A DNA stretch of 64,000 bases from Planctomycetota bacterium (GTDB taxonomy: Bacteria > Planctomycetota > MHYJ01 > JACPTZ01): contig JACPTZ010000041.1 in assembly GCA_016192525.1 (NCBI GenBank), positions 41,462-105,461 on the forward strand. Reading direction: 5' to 3'. Positions within the stretch are counted from its first letter, which is position 1. Each line of letters starts with the position of its first letter. A program made the translations under genes and the position numbers. Below, piece by piece: positions 8,756 to 16,965 of the stretch. The notes under the pieces were generated by a model, which saw only the letters and a program-made list of their open reading frames with translations, was not told where the DNA came from and made no database searches.

Positions 8756-9667
8756 ATGAGCCCGACCTGCCTCCTGCCTCCCGTGATCGCCCTGGTCTTT
8801 TCGCCTCTTCTCCTCGGGGTGATCAACCGGACGAAGGCCCGGTTTGCGGGTCGGGCCGGGGCGCCGCTGCACCAGCCCTACCACGATCTCCTGAAGCTCC
8901 TCCGCAAGGGGGCGGTCTACAGCCGGACGACGACGTGGCTGTTCCGCGCCGGGCCGGTGGTCGGTCTGGGCGCCATGCTCGCGGCCTCGGCGCTGGTCCC
9001 CTTCGGCGGCCTCGGCGCCCCGCTCGCCTTCGAGGGCGACCTCCTGGTGCTCGCGGGACTTCTGGCGCTCGCCCGATTCGTCACGGTGAACGCGGCGCTC
9101 GACACCGGATCGAGCTTCGAGGGGATGGGCGCCAGCCGGGAGGTGCAGTTCTCGGCCCTCGCGGAGCCGGCGCTGTTCCTCGGCCTCGCCTCGATGGCGC
9201 GCGAGACGGGCGCGGTCTCGCTCGGCGCGATCTTCGCCTCGCTCTCGGCGCACCCCTGGGCCGAGAGCGGCCTCGCGCCGCTCCTGGCGGCGGTGGCGCT
9301 GGCGATCGTCTTCCTCGCGGAGAACGCGCGGATCCCGGTGGACGATCCGAACACGCACCTCGAACTCACGATGATCCACGAGGTGATGGTCCTCGACCAC
9401 AGCGGGCCCGACTTCGCCCTCATCCAGTACGGGGCGGCCCTGAAGCTCTGGCTGCTCGGATCGCTGGTGGTGGGGATGCTTCTTCCGGTCGGGCCCGGCT
9501 CCGCCCCGGCCGGGGTGGCCCTCGCCGGCGGGGGGATGATCGCCCTCGCGGTGCTGACGGGGGTGGTGGAATCGGTGATGGCCCGCCTGCGCCTCCTCCG
9601 GGTGCCCCAGTTGCTGGTCGGGGCGGGGGCGCTGTCGAGCCTGGCGCTGGTGCTGGCGTTTGTTTAG
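8756..9667 (+). CDS. hyfC: HyfC/HycD-like membrane subunit (NuoH family)
   Basis: 303 aa, about 8 membrane segments, respiratory-chain NADH dehydrogenase subunit 1 family. It anchors the soluble Fe-S and catalytic subunits to the membrane and lines the quinone- or ion-coupling channel in complex I relatives. Seen: HQPYHDLLKLLRKGAV near residue 40, the ENARIPVDDPNTHLELTMIH loop and HSGPDFALIQYGAALKLW, all diagnostic of HycD/HyfC. Start ATG 8756, just past the heptamer array. Next gene begins 36 bp downstream. Confidence 0.92.
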   Translation: MSPTCLLPPVIALVFSPLLLGVINRTKARFAGRAGAPLHQPYHDLLKLLRKGAVYSRTTTWLFRAGPVVGLGAMLAASALVPFGGLGAPLAFEGDLLVLAGLLALARFVTVNAALDTGSSFEGMGASREVQFSALAEPALFLGLASMARETGAVSLGAIFASLSAHPWAESGLAPLLAAVALAIVFLAENARIPVDDPNTHLELTMIHEVMVLDHSGPDFALIQYGAALKLWLLGSLVVGMLLPVGPGSAPAGVALAGGGMIALAVLTGVVESVMARLRLLRVPQLLVGAGALSSLALVLAFV

Positions 9668-9703
9668 CGATCCGTCTGCGTCACTCGGCGAGTGGATTGA
9701 ATC

Positions 9704-10420
9704 ATGAACCTCGGCCTCGAGACCATCCTCGTCTTCCTCGTCCTCGCGAACATCGTCGTGCTCGCCTCGAGCCGGCTCACCGCCTGCATCCGGGCGGTGG
9801 CCGCGCAGGGGATCGCGCTGGGGATCTTCCCGCTCCTCGCGCACGACGCCGCGCTCACCGCCCGGGTTCTCCTCCTCGCCGCCGGAAGCATGGTGCTCAA
9901 GGGGATCGTCTTCCCGATGCTTCTCTCCCGGGCGGCGCGCGACGCCGAGGTGCGCCGCGAGATGGAGCCGTTCGTCGGTTACACCCTCTCGATTGTCTTC
10001 GGCGCCGCGGCCCTCGCTGTCGCGCTCTGGATCGGATCCCGGCTCCCGCTCCCGCGCGCCACCTGGTCCCCGCTCGTCGTCCCGGTGGCGCTCTTCACCC
10101 TCTTCGTCGGACTGTTCATCATCGTGAGCCGCAAGAAGGCGCTGAGCCAGGTCCTCGGGTACCTCGTGCTGGAGAACGGGATCTACGCCTTCGGCGTGGC
10201 GCTCGCCCTCGAAGAGCCGCTCCTCGTGGAACTGGGCGTCCTGCTCGACGTCTTCGTGGCGGTCTTCGTGATGGGAATCGCCATCTTCCATATCAGCCGC
10301 GAGTTCGATCACATCGATACCGACCGCATGACCACGCTCCGCGACTGGACGCGAAGGCGGCGCGCCCCGGGGACCGCGCTCTCCGGCAAGGGCGAGGCGG
10401 CGGGGGAGGGCGGAAAATGA
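9704..10420 (+). CDS. hyfE: HyfE-like membrane subunit
   Basis: 238 aa. About 6-7 membrane segments followed by a charged, glycine-rich tail. HyfE family (related to NuoK/MrpC). Seen: VFLVLANIVVLASSRL, LAAGSMVLKGIVFP, IIVSRKKALSQVLGYLVLEN and the C-terminal ISREFDHIDTDRMTTLRDW typical of HyfE. It overlaps the hyfF-like gene by the 4-nt ATGA, showing translational coupling. The tail beyond about residue 215 (RRRAPGTALSGKG) is probably an unconserved extension. Confidence 0.88.
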   Translation: MNLGLETILVFLVLANIVVLASSRLTACIRAVAAQGIALGIFPLLAHDAALTARVLLLAAGSMVLKGIVFPMLLSRAARDAEVRREMEPFVGYTLSIVFGAAALAVALWIGSRLPLPRATWSPLVVPVALFTLFVGLFIIVSRKKALSQVLGYLVLENGIYAFGVALALEEPLLVELGVLLDVFVAVFVMGIAIFHISREFDHIDTDRMTTLRDWTRRRRAPGTALSGKGEAAGEGGK

Positions 10421-11895
10421 TCCTCGCCCTCGTGCTCCTCCCGGCCCTGGCCGGGATCGCGGCCTTTCTGATCAAGGGAACCCTCCCCCGGCGCGCGCTG
10501 CTGGTCCTGACCGCGGTGGCCCACACGGGGCTCACGGCGTGGGCCTGGGCGGATCGCCCCTCCGGCGTCCCCGAAGGGTGGCTGGCGCTCGACGCCCCGG
10601 GACTCCTTTTCCTCTCGCTGACGAGCGCGCTGTTTCTGGCCAGTGCGGTCTACGCCGTCGGCTACCTCTCTCGGGAGAAGGAGGAGGCGCACGCGGACTT
10701 CGAGGAGGGGATGTTCTTCACCAATGTTCCCGAGGCGATCTTCACGGGGTGCCTGCTGCTCTTCCTCTCGACCATGACGCTCGTCACGGTGAGCCGCCAC
10801 TTCGGCATCCTCTGGGTGGCGATCGAGGCCACCACGCTGGCGAGCGCCCCGCTCATCTACTTCCACCGGCACCATCGCTCGCTCGAGGCTACCTGGAAGT
10901 ATCTGCTCATCTGCTCCGTCGGGATCGCGCTCGCCCTGCTCGGAAACTTCTTTCTCGCCGTGGCCGCCTCGGGCGGGACGCCGCGGACGCCGGTCGTGCT
11001 CGATGCGCTTCTGGCCGACGCGGCCCATCTCAACATCCCCTGGCTGAAGGCGGCGTTCCTCTGCCTTCTCGTCGGATACGGGACGAAGATGGGGCTGGCG
11101 CCGCTCCACACCTGGCTCCCGGACGCGCACAGCGAGGCGCCGTCGGTCGTCTCCGCCCTCCTCTCCGGCGCCCTGCTCAACTGCGCCTTTCTGGGGATCT
11201 TGCGGATGCTGCAGGTGTGTGTCGCGGCCGGGGAGGGGGCCTTCGGAATGGAGCTGCTCGTCGGCTTTGGTCTGCTCTCGATGGGGGTGGCGGCCGTGTT
11301 CATCCTCGGCCAGGCCGACTACAAGCGCATGCTCGCCTACTCGAGCGTGGAGCACATGGGGATCCTCGCGCTCGGGGTGGGGCTCGGCGGCGCCGCCACG
11401 TTCGGCGCGATGTTCCACGCGATGAACCACTCGCTCACGAAGGCCATGCTCTTTCTCCTCGCCGGGAACATCCTCGCGGTCTGCCGCACGAAACAGTCCT
11501 CCGAGATCCGCGGTCTCGGGCGGCTCCTCCCGGTCACCAGTGCGCTCTGGCTGGTCGGGTTTCTCGCCATCACCGGATCGCCCCCGTTCGCGCCCTTCCT
11601 CAGCGAATTCACCATCCTGCGGGCGGCGATCGACGCGGGAAGGGGCGGGGTGGCCGCGGCGTATCTCTGCTGTCTCGCGCTGATCTTCATCGGGATGGCC
11701 ACGGCGGTCCTGCGGATGACGCTCGGGGAGCCGTCCCGCGGCGCCGTCGTCCCGTCGCCTCGAGAGCCGGCGCTCTCGATCGTCCCGCCGGCGGTGCTGG
11801 CGGTGTTCGTGCTGCTCTTCGGGCTCTATCTTCCGCCCGCGGTTGGGACCGCGCTGGAGGAAGCGGCGGCGGTGCTCGCGGGGGTGCCGAAATGA
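10417..11895 (+). CDS. hyfF: HyfF-like proton-translocating membrane subunit
   Basis: 492 aa, about 14 membrane segments, second Mrp-antiporter/NuoN-M type subunit of the complex. Seen: WVAIEATTLASAPLIYF with the TM5 glutamate, GYGTKMGLAPLHTWLPDAHS with the TM7 lysine, AYSSVEHMGILALGVG, NHSLTKAMLFLLAGNIL and GSPPFAPFLSEFTIL. Start ATG 10417 overlaps the hyfE-like stop, and its own stop TGA overlaps the next ATG at 11892. An upstream open frame back to 8743 exists but shadows the hyfC and hyfE frames and is not part of this gene. Confidence 0.9.
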   Translation: MILALVLLPALAGIAAFLIKGTLPRRALLVLTAVAHTGLTAWAWADRPSGVPEGWLALDAPGLLFLSLTSALFLASAVYAVGYLSREKEEAHADFEEGMFFTNVPEAIFTGCLLLFLSTMTLVTVSRHFGILWVAIEATTLASAPLIYFHRHHRSLEATWKYLLICSVGIALALLGNFFLAVAASGGTPRTPVVLDALLADAAHLNIPWLKAAFLCLLVGYGTKMGLAPLHTWLPDAHSEAPSVVSALLSGALLNCAFLGILRMLQVCVAAGEGAFGMELLVGFGLLSMGVAAVFILGQADYKRMLAYSSVEHMGILALGVGLGGAATFGAMFHAMNHSLTKAMLFLLAGNILAVCRTKQSSEIRGLGRLLPVTSALWLVGFLAITGSPPFAPFLSEFTILRAAIDAGRGGVAAAYLCCLALIFIGMATAVLRMTLGEPSRGAVVPSPREPALSIVPPAVLAVFVLLFGLYLPPAVGTALEEAAAVLAGVPK

Positions 11896-13364
11896 CCTCC
11901 CCGCTCACCCTCCACAACGGCGAGACCTGCGCGGCGGGGGAGGTGCCGCTCCTGGCGGCCGCGGAGTTCCGCGAGGAGGTCCTGCAGGCGGTCGAGGGCG
12001 GGCGCCGCATCGCCGCCCTCTTCGGCCGCCCGGCCGGGGGAGATCGGGTGCGGCTCGCGGCCGTCCTCGCGAACGGGGCCGAGGGAACTCTCGCGCTGAC
12101 TTCGGCCGACGTCGAGAAGTCCTTCCACTCGCTCACGCCCGACTGTCCGCAGGCGCACCTCTTCGAACGCGAGATCGCCGAGCAGTTCGGCCTCGTCCCG
12201 GAGGGGCACCCGTGGATGAAGCCGGTGCGGTTCCCGCGGGGCGGGGCGGCTGTGACCGACTTCTTCCGCGTCCGCGGGGAGGAGGTGCACGAGGTCGCCG
12301 TCGGACCGGTCCACGCCGGCGTGATCGAGCCCGGGCACTTCCGGTTCCAGTGTCACGGCGAGGAGGTGTTTCACCTCGAGATCTCGCTCGGCTACCAGCA
12401 CCGCGGCGTGGAACGCGCGATGATCGAGGGGAGGGAGGCGCGCCGGATCCACCTCATCGAGACGCTCGCCGGGGACACCTCGATCGGGCATGCGATGGCG
12501 TACGCACGGGCGATGGAGGCGCTCTCGGGGGCGCGGGTCCCGGCGCGGGCGCAGGCCCTCCGCGGGATCGCGCTCGAACTGGAGCGGCTCGCGAACCACA
12601 CCGGCGATCTCGCGGCGCTGGCGAACGACGTGGGGTACCTGCCGACCGCCTCGTACGGCGGCCGGATCCGGGGCGATTTCCTCAACCTCACGGCGCTCCT
12701 CTGCGGGAGCCGGTTCGGCCGGGGGCTGGTCCGCCCCGGCGGGGTGCGGTTCGACCTCGATCCGACGCGCGCCGCGGAACTGGTCGAGCGGCTCGACGCC
12801 GCCACCCGGGACGTGGGCGAGGCGGTGAACCTGCTCTGGGAGACTCCCTCGGTGATGGCGCGGTTTGAAGAGACCGGATCGATTTCGCGCGAGGTTTGCG
12901 AGCAGCTCGGGCTCGTCGGTCCGGCGGCCCGCGCCTGCGGGGTGGGGCGGGACGTGCGGCACGAGTTCCCGTACGGCATCTACCGGTTCTTCCAGATTCC
13001 GATGTCGACCTGGGAGACGGGCGACGTCTTCGCGCGGGCGCACGTCCGCTGGCTGGAGATCCAGCGCTCGATTCCGTTCATCCGCGAGCAGGTGAAGGCG
13101 CTCCCGGAGGGCCCGGCGCGGGCGGACGCGGCGCACCCGCTGGAGGCGGGCCGCCTCTGCGTCTCGCTCGTGGAGGGGTGGCGGGGGGAGATCTGTCACG
13201 TGGCGATGACCGATGCCGCGGGGCGGCTGGCCGCGTACAAGATCGTCGATCCCTCGTTCCACAACTGGACCGGTCTGGCGATGGCGCTGCGGGGTCAGCA
13301 GATTTCCGACTTCCCGCTCTGCAACAAGAGTTTCAATCTGTCGTACTGCGGACACGACTTGTAA
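11892..13364 (+). CDS. hyfG: Hydrogenase-like large subunit (HyfG/HycE family) lacking NiFe ligands
   Basis: 490 aa. Residues 1-130 are a NuoC-like domain (ADVEKSFHSLTPDCPQAHLF, FEREIAEQFG) and 135-490 a NuoD/HycE-like domain (ISLGYQHRGVERAM, EFPYGIYRFFQIPMSTWETG). In true group-4 hydrogenases the N-terminal motif has two cysteines (CGxC) and the C-terminus DPCxxC, together binding Ni and Fe. Here the first site reads ETLAGDTSIGHA (about 190-201) with no cysteine, and the C-terminus reads LCNKSFNLSYCGHDL without DPCxxC. It therefore cannot hold the usual [NiFe] centre. This matches energy-converting-hydrogenase-related (Ehr) complexes, whose redox partner is unsettled. ATGA overlap with hyfF. 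Confidence 0.88.
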   Translation: MTSPLTLHNGETCAAGEVPLLAAAEFREEVLQAVEGGRRIAALFGRPAGGDRVRLAAVLANGAEGTLALTSADVEKSFHSLTPDCPQAHLFEREIAEQFGLVPEGHPWMKPVRFPRGGAAVTDFFRVRGEEVHEVAVGPVHAGVIEPGHFRFQCHGEEVFHLEISLGYQHRGVERAMIEGREARRIHLIETLAGDTSIGHAMAYARAMEALSGARVPARAQALRGIALELERLANHTGDLAALANDVGYLPTASYGGRIRGDFLNLTALLCGSRFGRGLVRPGGVRFDLDPTRAAELVERLDAATRDVGEAVNLLWETPSVMARFEETGSISREVCEQLGLVGPAARACGVGRDVRHEFPYGIYRFFQIPMSTWETGDVFARAHVRWLEIQRSIPFIREQVKALPEGPARADAAHPLEAGRLCVSLVEGWRGEICHVAMTDAAGRLAAYKIVDPSFHNWTGLAMALRGQQISDFPLCNKSFNLSYCGHDL

Positions 13365-13404
13365 CGGATCAGGACTTCGATTTGTCGTACGAGGTTTCCG
13401 CATT

Positions 13405-13575
13405 GTCATCCTGAGCTCAGCCGGCCGCTCCGCCACACGCCTGTCCGCCATCCTTGTGGCGGAGATGGCGGACAGGCGTTTGGCCGGCCGAGCGAAGGAT
13501 CGCCAGCGTCTGAGACTGCGAATCGCACACGCTGGTGATCCTTCGCACGCCCTGCGGGGCGAGGCTCAGGATGAC
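13405..13575. repeat. GTCATCCTGAGC element, copy C
   Basis: A 171-bp core between GTCATCCTGAGC at 13405 and its inverted copy ending at 13575. The left inner hairpin is enlarged: CGCCTGTCCGCCAT pairs with ATGGCGGACAGGCG, enclosed by GGCCGGCC-type arms. The centre holds GCGAAGGATCGCCAG and GCTGGTGATCCTTCGC. It separates the large- and small-subunit genes of the Ehr-type complex, which are otherwise tightly packed. Confidence 0.8.
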
Positions 13576-13599
13576 ACCCTATGGGCATGAGGCTCTTCG

Positions 13600-14535
13600 A
13601 TGTTTGACGTACTTCTCGCGCGATGGAATCAGGGACACCGGACGGTCGGCTTTCCGGCGTCGCCGCCGGCCCTCCCGGACCGTTTCCGCGGCCGGCCGGA
13701 GGTCGATCCGTCGAAGTGCCCGGCCGGCTGCCGCGACTGTGCGGAGGCGTGCCCGACGGGGGCCGTGCGGTTCGACGGGCCGTCGCCACAGGAGCGCCCT
13801 CACGCCTGCCCGCCTCTTGTGTGGCGGGGGCGCACCACGGACGACCCCGGGGGGGAATCGCCGCTCGTAGTGCGCCCCCGCCACACCGACGGCGGGCCGG
13901 CGTCAGGGCGCGCCGGCGAGGAAGAGGGCGAAGTGAGGGGGGGAGGCCCCGGCGTGCAGATCGACCTCGGGCGCTGCCTCTTCTGCACCGACTGTGTGGA
14001 TGCCTGTCCCCAGGGCTCGATCGCGTACACGACCGACCACCGTCTCGCGACCCGCGCCCGGGAGGACCTCATCGCGCGACCCGGCGAGGTGCTGAAACTC
14101 GCCGCCGCGCTGGACGAGAAGGCTCGGCGCCTGTTCGGTCGTTCGCTCAAGTTGAGGCAGGTGAGCGCCGGCGGCTGCAACGCCTGCGAGGCGGACGTGA
14201 ACGTCCTGAACACGGTGGTCTTCGACCTCGGCCGGTTCGGGATCCAGTTCGTCGCCTCGCCCCGGCACGCGGACGGGCTGCTCGTCACCGGACCGGTGAC
14301 GGACAACATGCGGCTCGCCCTGCGGAAGACGTGGGAGGCGGTGCCGGCGCCGAAGATCGCGATCGCCGTGGGGGCGTGCGCGATCTCCGGCGGCCCGTAC
14401 GTCGATCACCCGGAGGTCCACAACGGCGCCTCGTGCGAGGTGCCGATCGACCTCTACATTCCCGGCTGCCCGCCGCACCCGGTCACGATTCTGGACGGCC
14501 TCCTGCGTCTGCTCGGCCGTCTCGACGCGAAGTAG
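13600..14535 (+). CDS. Fused 2x[4Fe-4S] ferredoxin and NuoB-like small subunit (HyfH-HyfI fusion)
   Basis: 311 aa. The N-terminal ferredoxin half has two cluster motifs: Cys40/44/47/51 (CPAGCRDCAEACP) and Cys126/129/132/136 (CLFCTDCVDACP). The C-terminal HyfI/NuoB half carries the proximal N2-like cluster ligands Cys193/196 (GGCNACEADV), Cys260 (VGACAISGG) and Cys290 (YIPGCPP), all present. Role: wires electrons from a ferredoxin-like donor to the large subunit. Odd: residues about 64-105, between the two ferredoxin motifs, are encoded by a palindromic DNA element (13791-13914) that appears inserted in frame. It is the last gene of the hyf-like set, separated from hyfG by a repeat element. 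An alternative long frame (13623-14672) is a shadow. Confidence 0.88.
   Translation: MFDVLLARWNQGHRTVGFPASPPALPDRFRGRPEVDPSKCPAGCRDCAEACPTGAVRFDGPSPQERPHACPPLVWRGRTTDDPGGESPLVVRPRHTDGGPASGRAGEEEGEVRGGGPGVQIDLGRCLFCTDCVDACPQGSIAYTTDHRLATRAREDLIARPGEVLKLAAALDEKARRLFGRSLKLRQVSAGGCNACEADVNVLNTVVFDLGRFGIQFVASPRHADGLLVTGPVTDNMRLALRKTWEAVPAPKIAIAVGACAISGGPYVDHPEVHNGASCEVPIDLYIPGCPPHPVTILDGLLRLLGRLDAK
13791..13914. repeat. Palindromic element inside the HyfHI-like coding sequence
   Basis: GTGTGGCGGGGGCGCAC at 13819-13835 is exactly inverted at 13870-13886. Flanking arms at 13791-13814 and 13891-13914 (GGAGCGCCCTCACGCC versus the complement of GGCGTCAGGGCGCGCC) also pair imperfectly. The translated product is low-complexity, rich in R, G, P and E. 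It looks like a MITE/REP-type insertion tolerated in a linker. Confidence 0.7.
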
Positions 14536-14563
14536 CGGCGATGTGGAGTGCGGCGACCCTTTC

Positions 14564-16459
14564 CTATCCCACCCCGTCCAGCAGCGGCATCAGCATCTTC
14601 AGTCTCGCGACCGCGTCCCGAAGCACCGCGGACGCGTTCTCGCGCAGGACCACATCGGCGTGGATGTCGTAGCGCGTCGGGGTCTTCGTCACGATCACCA
14701 GCGAGGCGCCGTTTGACTTTGCTTTCCACGGGAGATAGGCCGCCGGCTGGACCTCGAGCGAGGTGCCGAGGACGAGGAGGCAGTCACACGCGGCCACGGC
14801 CTCGAGGGCGGCCCGGCTCGCCTCGAGCGGCATCGGCTGTCCGAAGGCCGTCGAGTCGGGCTTGAGGATTCCCTGACAGCCGAGGCAGTACGGGACTCGC
14901 ACCCCCCCCTCGATCCAGCGGTGCACCTCCGCCCGGTCGTACCGCTTCCCGCACGCCAGACACGAAACGCTCATCTCGTTCCCGTGCAGCTCGATCACCC
15001 GCGCGAGCGAGGTCCCCGCGCGCTGGTGGAGACGATCGACGTTTTGCGTGACGATCCGCTCCAGTTTCCCGAGCCGCTCCAGCTCCGCCAGCGCCACGTG
15101 GGCCCCGTTCGGCGCCGCGTGGCGGAGGAGGTGGAAGAAATCCTCGCTCATCTCCCAGTAGAGGCCCCGCGACTCCTCCGAGGCGATGAAGTTCTCGAAG
15201 CGGAAGTGGCGGGCATCGTATTTCTTCCAGGCGATTTCGTGCGTTCGATAGTCCGGGATGCCGGATTCGGTGCTGATCCCGGCCCCGGTGAAGGCGACGA
15301 TCCGCCGGGAACGGAGCAGGATCTGCACGAGGCGCCGCTCCGCCCCATCCGCGGCCGGACCCGGCCGGAGCTCCTCGACCTCGTTCCAGAACCGCCGGGC
15401 GAACCGAAACCGCCGGTTCCACTCCGCCGACTCCTCCGGACGACCGGCCCAGGCGAGCGGGATGCGCGCCAGGCCCAGCCGCGCCGCCAGGCCCGGCGCG
15501 ATGCGGTCCAGCGCCAGGACGGTGAGGCAGACCGCCGCGAAGGGAGTTCCCCAGGCGGGGAGCCCGGCCGCAAGGAGGGTGGTCGAGAGGGAGTGCCAGG
15601 CGGGGACGCCCACGACGACGGCGAGGACGGCGAGCGCGACGGACGCCGGGTTCAGGGCGAAGAAGAACCCCGCGATCGCCATCGCCAGCGGGATGGAGAC
15701 GTGGTGGTGCAGCGCCCCGTTCCAGAGCGCGTAGTTCCCGCCGGCCAGCCAGGATACGGCAAGACTCAGCGCCAGACCTCCCGCCGCCGAGCCGGCGAGG
15801 ATGCGCGAGTGCACGAGCACCCCGAGGAAGAGGAGGATCATCACGGCCCCGTCCCCGGTCACGGCGGTGCGGACCGCGGCCCAGTCCACCTCTTCCCCGC
15901 GCGACAGGCGTCCCGTCACATCGAGATCGATCTTGTCCAGCTCCCAGACGAGGTATCCGGGGGTCACCTCGAATCCCGGGAGGCCGCGGACGGCGAAGAG
16001 CAGGGCGTACAGAATGGCGAGCGACGGGAGGCAGAGGACCGGGAGATCGAGGGAGGGCCGGGAAAGGATTCGCGCCGACCCCGCCGTGAGAGGAGCGGTC
16101 AAGGCCGCGGCGACCGCGAGCAGGGCGATGCCGGCCGGGGTCTGTTCCCGGAATACGCCCCAGCAGAGTCCGACGAGGAGTCCGTTGAACCCGTAGAGCC
16201 CGCTCCTCTCGAGGAGGGGATCGGGACGCAGGAAGCGGGCGGCGGCGGTGGCGGAGATCAGTCCGACCAGGGAGAGCAGGAACCCCGCCGGACTTCCCAC
16301 GAGGATCGCCAGGGCGAAGAGCGCCCCGGAGAGCGGGTTCGCACAGAAAAACGCCTGCCCGTATCCGCGGAGGAGGCTCTCGGCGATTCTTGCCGCGCGG
16401 CGTCGGAGAGGGGTGGGGGGGGGCACCTCGAGATTCTCCAGAGTCCCGGGAACGCTCAC
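14564..16459 (-). CDS. Urea transporter - sirtuin (Sir2 deacylase) fusion
   Basis: 631 aa single open frame. Residues about 30-335 are a urea-transporter (UT) family channel: RGYGQAFFCANPLSGALFAL, GLYGFNGLLVGL (87-98) and the repeated half GNYALWNGALHHHVSIPLAM, with about 10 membrane segments. Residues about 380-631 are an NAD-dependent sirtuin: FTGAGISTESGIPDYR, TQNVDRLHQRAG with ELHGN (catalytic His), two CxxC zinc knuckles (CLACGKRY and CLGCQG) and VLGTSLEVQPAAYLPWKA. Family knowledge: UT proteins are passive urea channels; sirtuins remove acyl groups from lysines. I infer a membrane-tethered deacylase or transport-coupled regulator. Start ATG 16459 (MSVPGTLENLEV) lies 20 bp after the retropepsin-like stop, so the two are probably co-transcribed. 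The reading frame is continuous through the junction. Confidence 0.88.
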   Translation of the reverse strand: MSVPGTLENLEVPPPTPLRRRAARIAESLLRGYGQAFFCANPLSGALFALAILVGSPAGFLLSLVGLISATAAARFLRPDPLLERSGLYGFNGLLVGLCWGVFREQTPAGIALLAVAAALTAPLTAGSARILSRPSLDLPVLCLPSLAILYALLFAVRGLPGFEVTPGYLVWELDKIDLDVTGRLSRGEEVDWAAVRTAVTGDGAVMILLFLGVLVHSRILAGSAAGGLALSLAVSWLAGGNYALWNGALHHHVSIPLAMAIAGFFFALNPASVALAVLAVVVGVPAWHSLSTTLLAAGLPAWGTPFAAVCLTVLALDRIAPGLAARLGLARIPLAWAGRPEESAEWNRRFRFARRFWNEVEELRPGPAADGAERRLVQILLRSRRIVAFTGAGISTESGIPDYRTHEIAWKKYDARHFRFENFIASEESRGLYWEMSEDFFHLLRHAAPNGAHVALAELERLGKLERIVTQNVDRLHQRAGTSLARVIELHGNEMSVSCLACGKRYDRAEVHRWIEGGVRVPYCLGCQGILKPDSTAFGQPMPLEASRAALEAVAACDCLLVLGTSLEVQPAAYLPWKAKSNGASLVIVTKTPTRYDIHADVVLRENASAVLRDAVARLKMLMPLLDGVG

Positions 16460-16478
16460 TCGCCGGGGTCCGGGGATT

Positions 16479-16874
16479 TCAGACGACCTCTGTTACGTCG
16501 GGGTCGCGACGGTCGCGGCCCACGTGCACGGTGGTGTGTCCGCTCTCGTTCCGGATGGTGATGTTCCATTTTTGGATCGTCCCGGCTCCGAGGATCATCT
16601 CGCGACCCAGCTCGTCAGACACGAGAACCTCGTCCTCGACCACGCGCTCCCCGATCAGAATGTCGAGGACCGTCGTCCCGGTCACTCCAAGTTTGCCTCC
16701 CGCGCTCGCGGTAGCGAGTTCCCTCGACTTTGAATACCGGAGGACCTGGGTCCCGTGCGGCAGGGCGCTTTCTCGCACGATGGTATGGTGTGACCCCGTA
16801 TCGAAGAGGGCCGGGACGTGGGCCGTTTCGTCGTTCAGGTTTCGGAAGGTGACTTCGAGAATGGGCTTGCCCAT
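16479..16874 (-). CDS. Retropepsin-like aspartyl protease family protein
   Basis: 131 aa, one retroviral-type aspartyl protease fold. Seen: ALFDTGSHHTIV near residue 25, with the catalytic DTG; the flap-like region ASAGGKLGVTG; and the hydrophobic-Gly ending REMILGAGTIQKWNI, the usual ILG motif. Such single-domain bacterial proteins must dimerise to be active. No membrane or signal segment. It has its own promoter at 16884-16912 and is followed closely by the UT-sirtuin fusion. The target is unknown. No reverse transcriptase or other retroelement gene is nearby, so it is a cellular protein. Confidence 0.8.
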   Translation of the reverse strand: MGKPILEVTFRNLNDETAHVPALFDTGSHHTIVRESALPHGTQVLRYSKSRELATASAGGKLGVTGTTVLDILIGERVVEDEVLVSDELGREMILGAGTIQKWNITIRNESGHTTVHVGRDRRDPDVTEVV

Positions 16875-16883
16875 GGTGATTCC

Positions 16884-16912
16884 ATGATAGGATTTTCCCC
16901 TCGACGTGTCAA
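16884..16912 (-). promoter_or_regulatory. Sigma70-type promoter for the retropepsin/UT-sirtuin unit
   Basis: On the minus strand: TTGACA at 16912-16907, a 17-nt spacer, and TATCAT at 16889-16884, about 10 bp before the start codon at 16874. This is a near-consensus pair in a GC-rich background, so these two genes are probably a separate transcription unit from the PLP-decarboxylase operon. The predicted transcription start lies very close to the ATG, so the leader would be extremely short. Confidence 0.65.
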
Positions 16913-16965
16913 CCGGATGCCCCGCCCAAATCGTGGGCGCCTGTGAGGATCCCCCGCCCTCCGAG

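Noticed and set aside
10309..11430. Minus-strand frame opposite the hyfF-like gene
   Set aside because: Glu/Arg/Gln-rich shadow; plus strand encodes a clear membrane subunit.
11892..14535. Functional group-4 [NiFe] hydrogenase / formate hydrogenlyase
   Set aside because: Both Ni-Fe cysteine pairs are absent from the large subunit and there is no formate dehydrogenase or maturation gene nearby.
16479..16874. Retrotransposon or retrovirus-like element
   Set aside because: Only the retropepsin-like domain is present, with no reverse transcriptase, integrase or terminal repeats.
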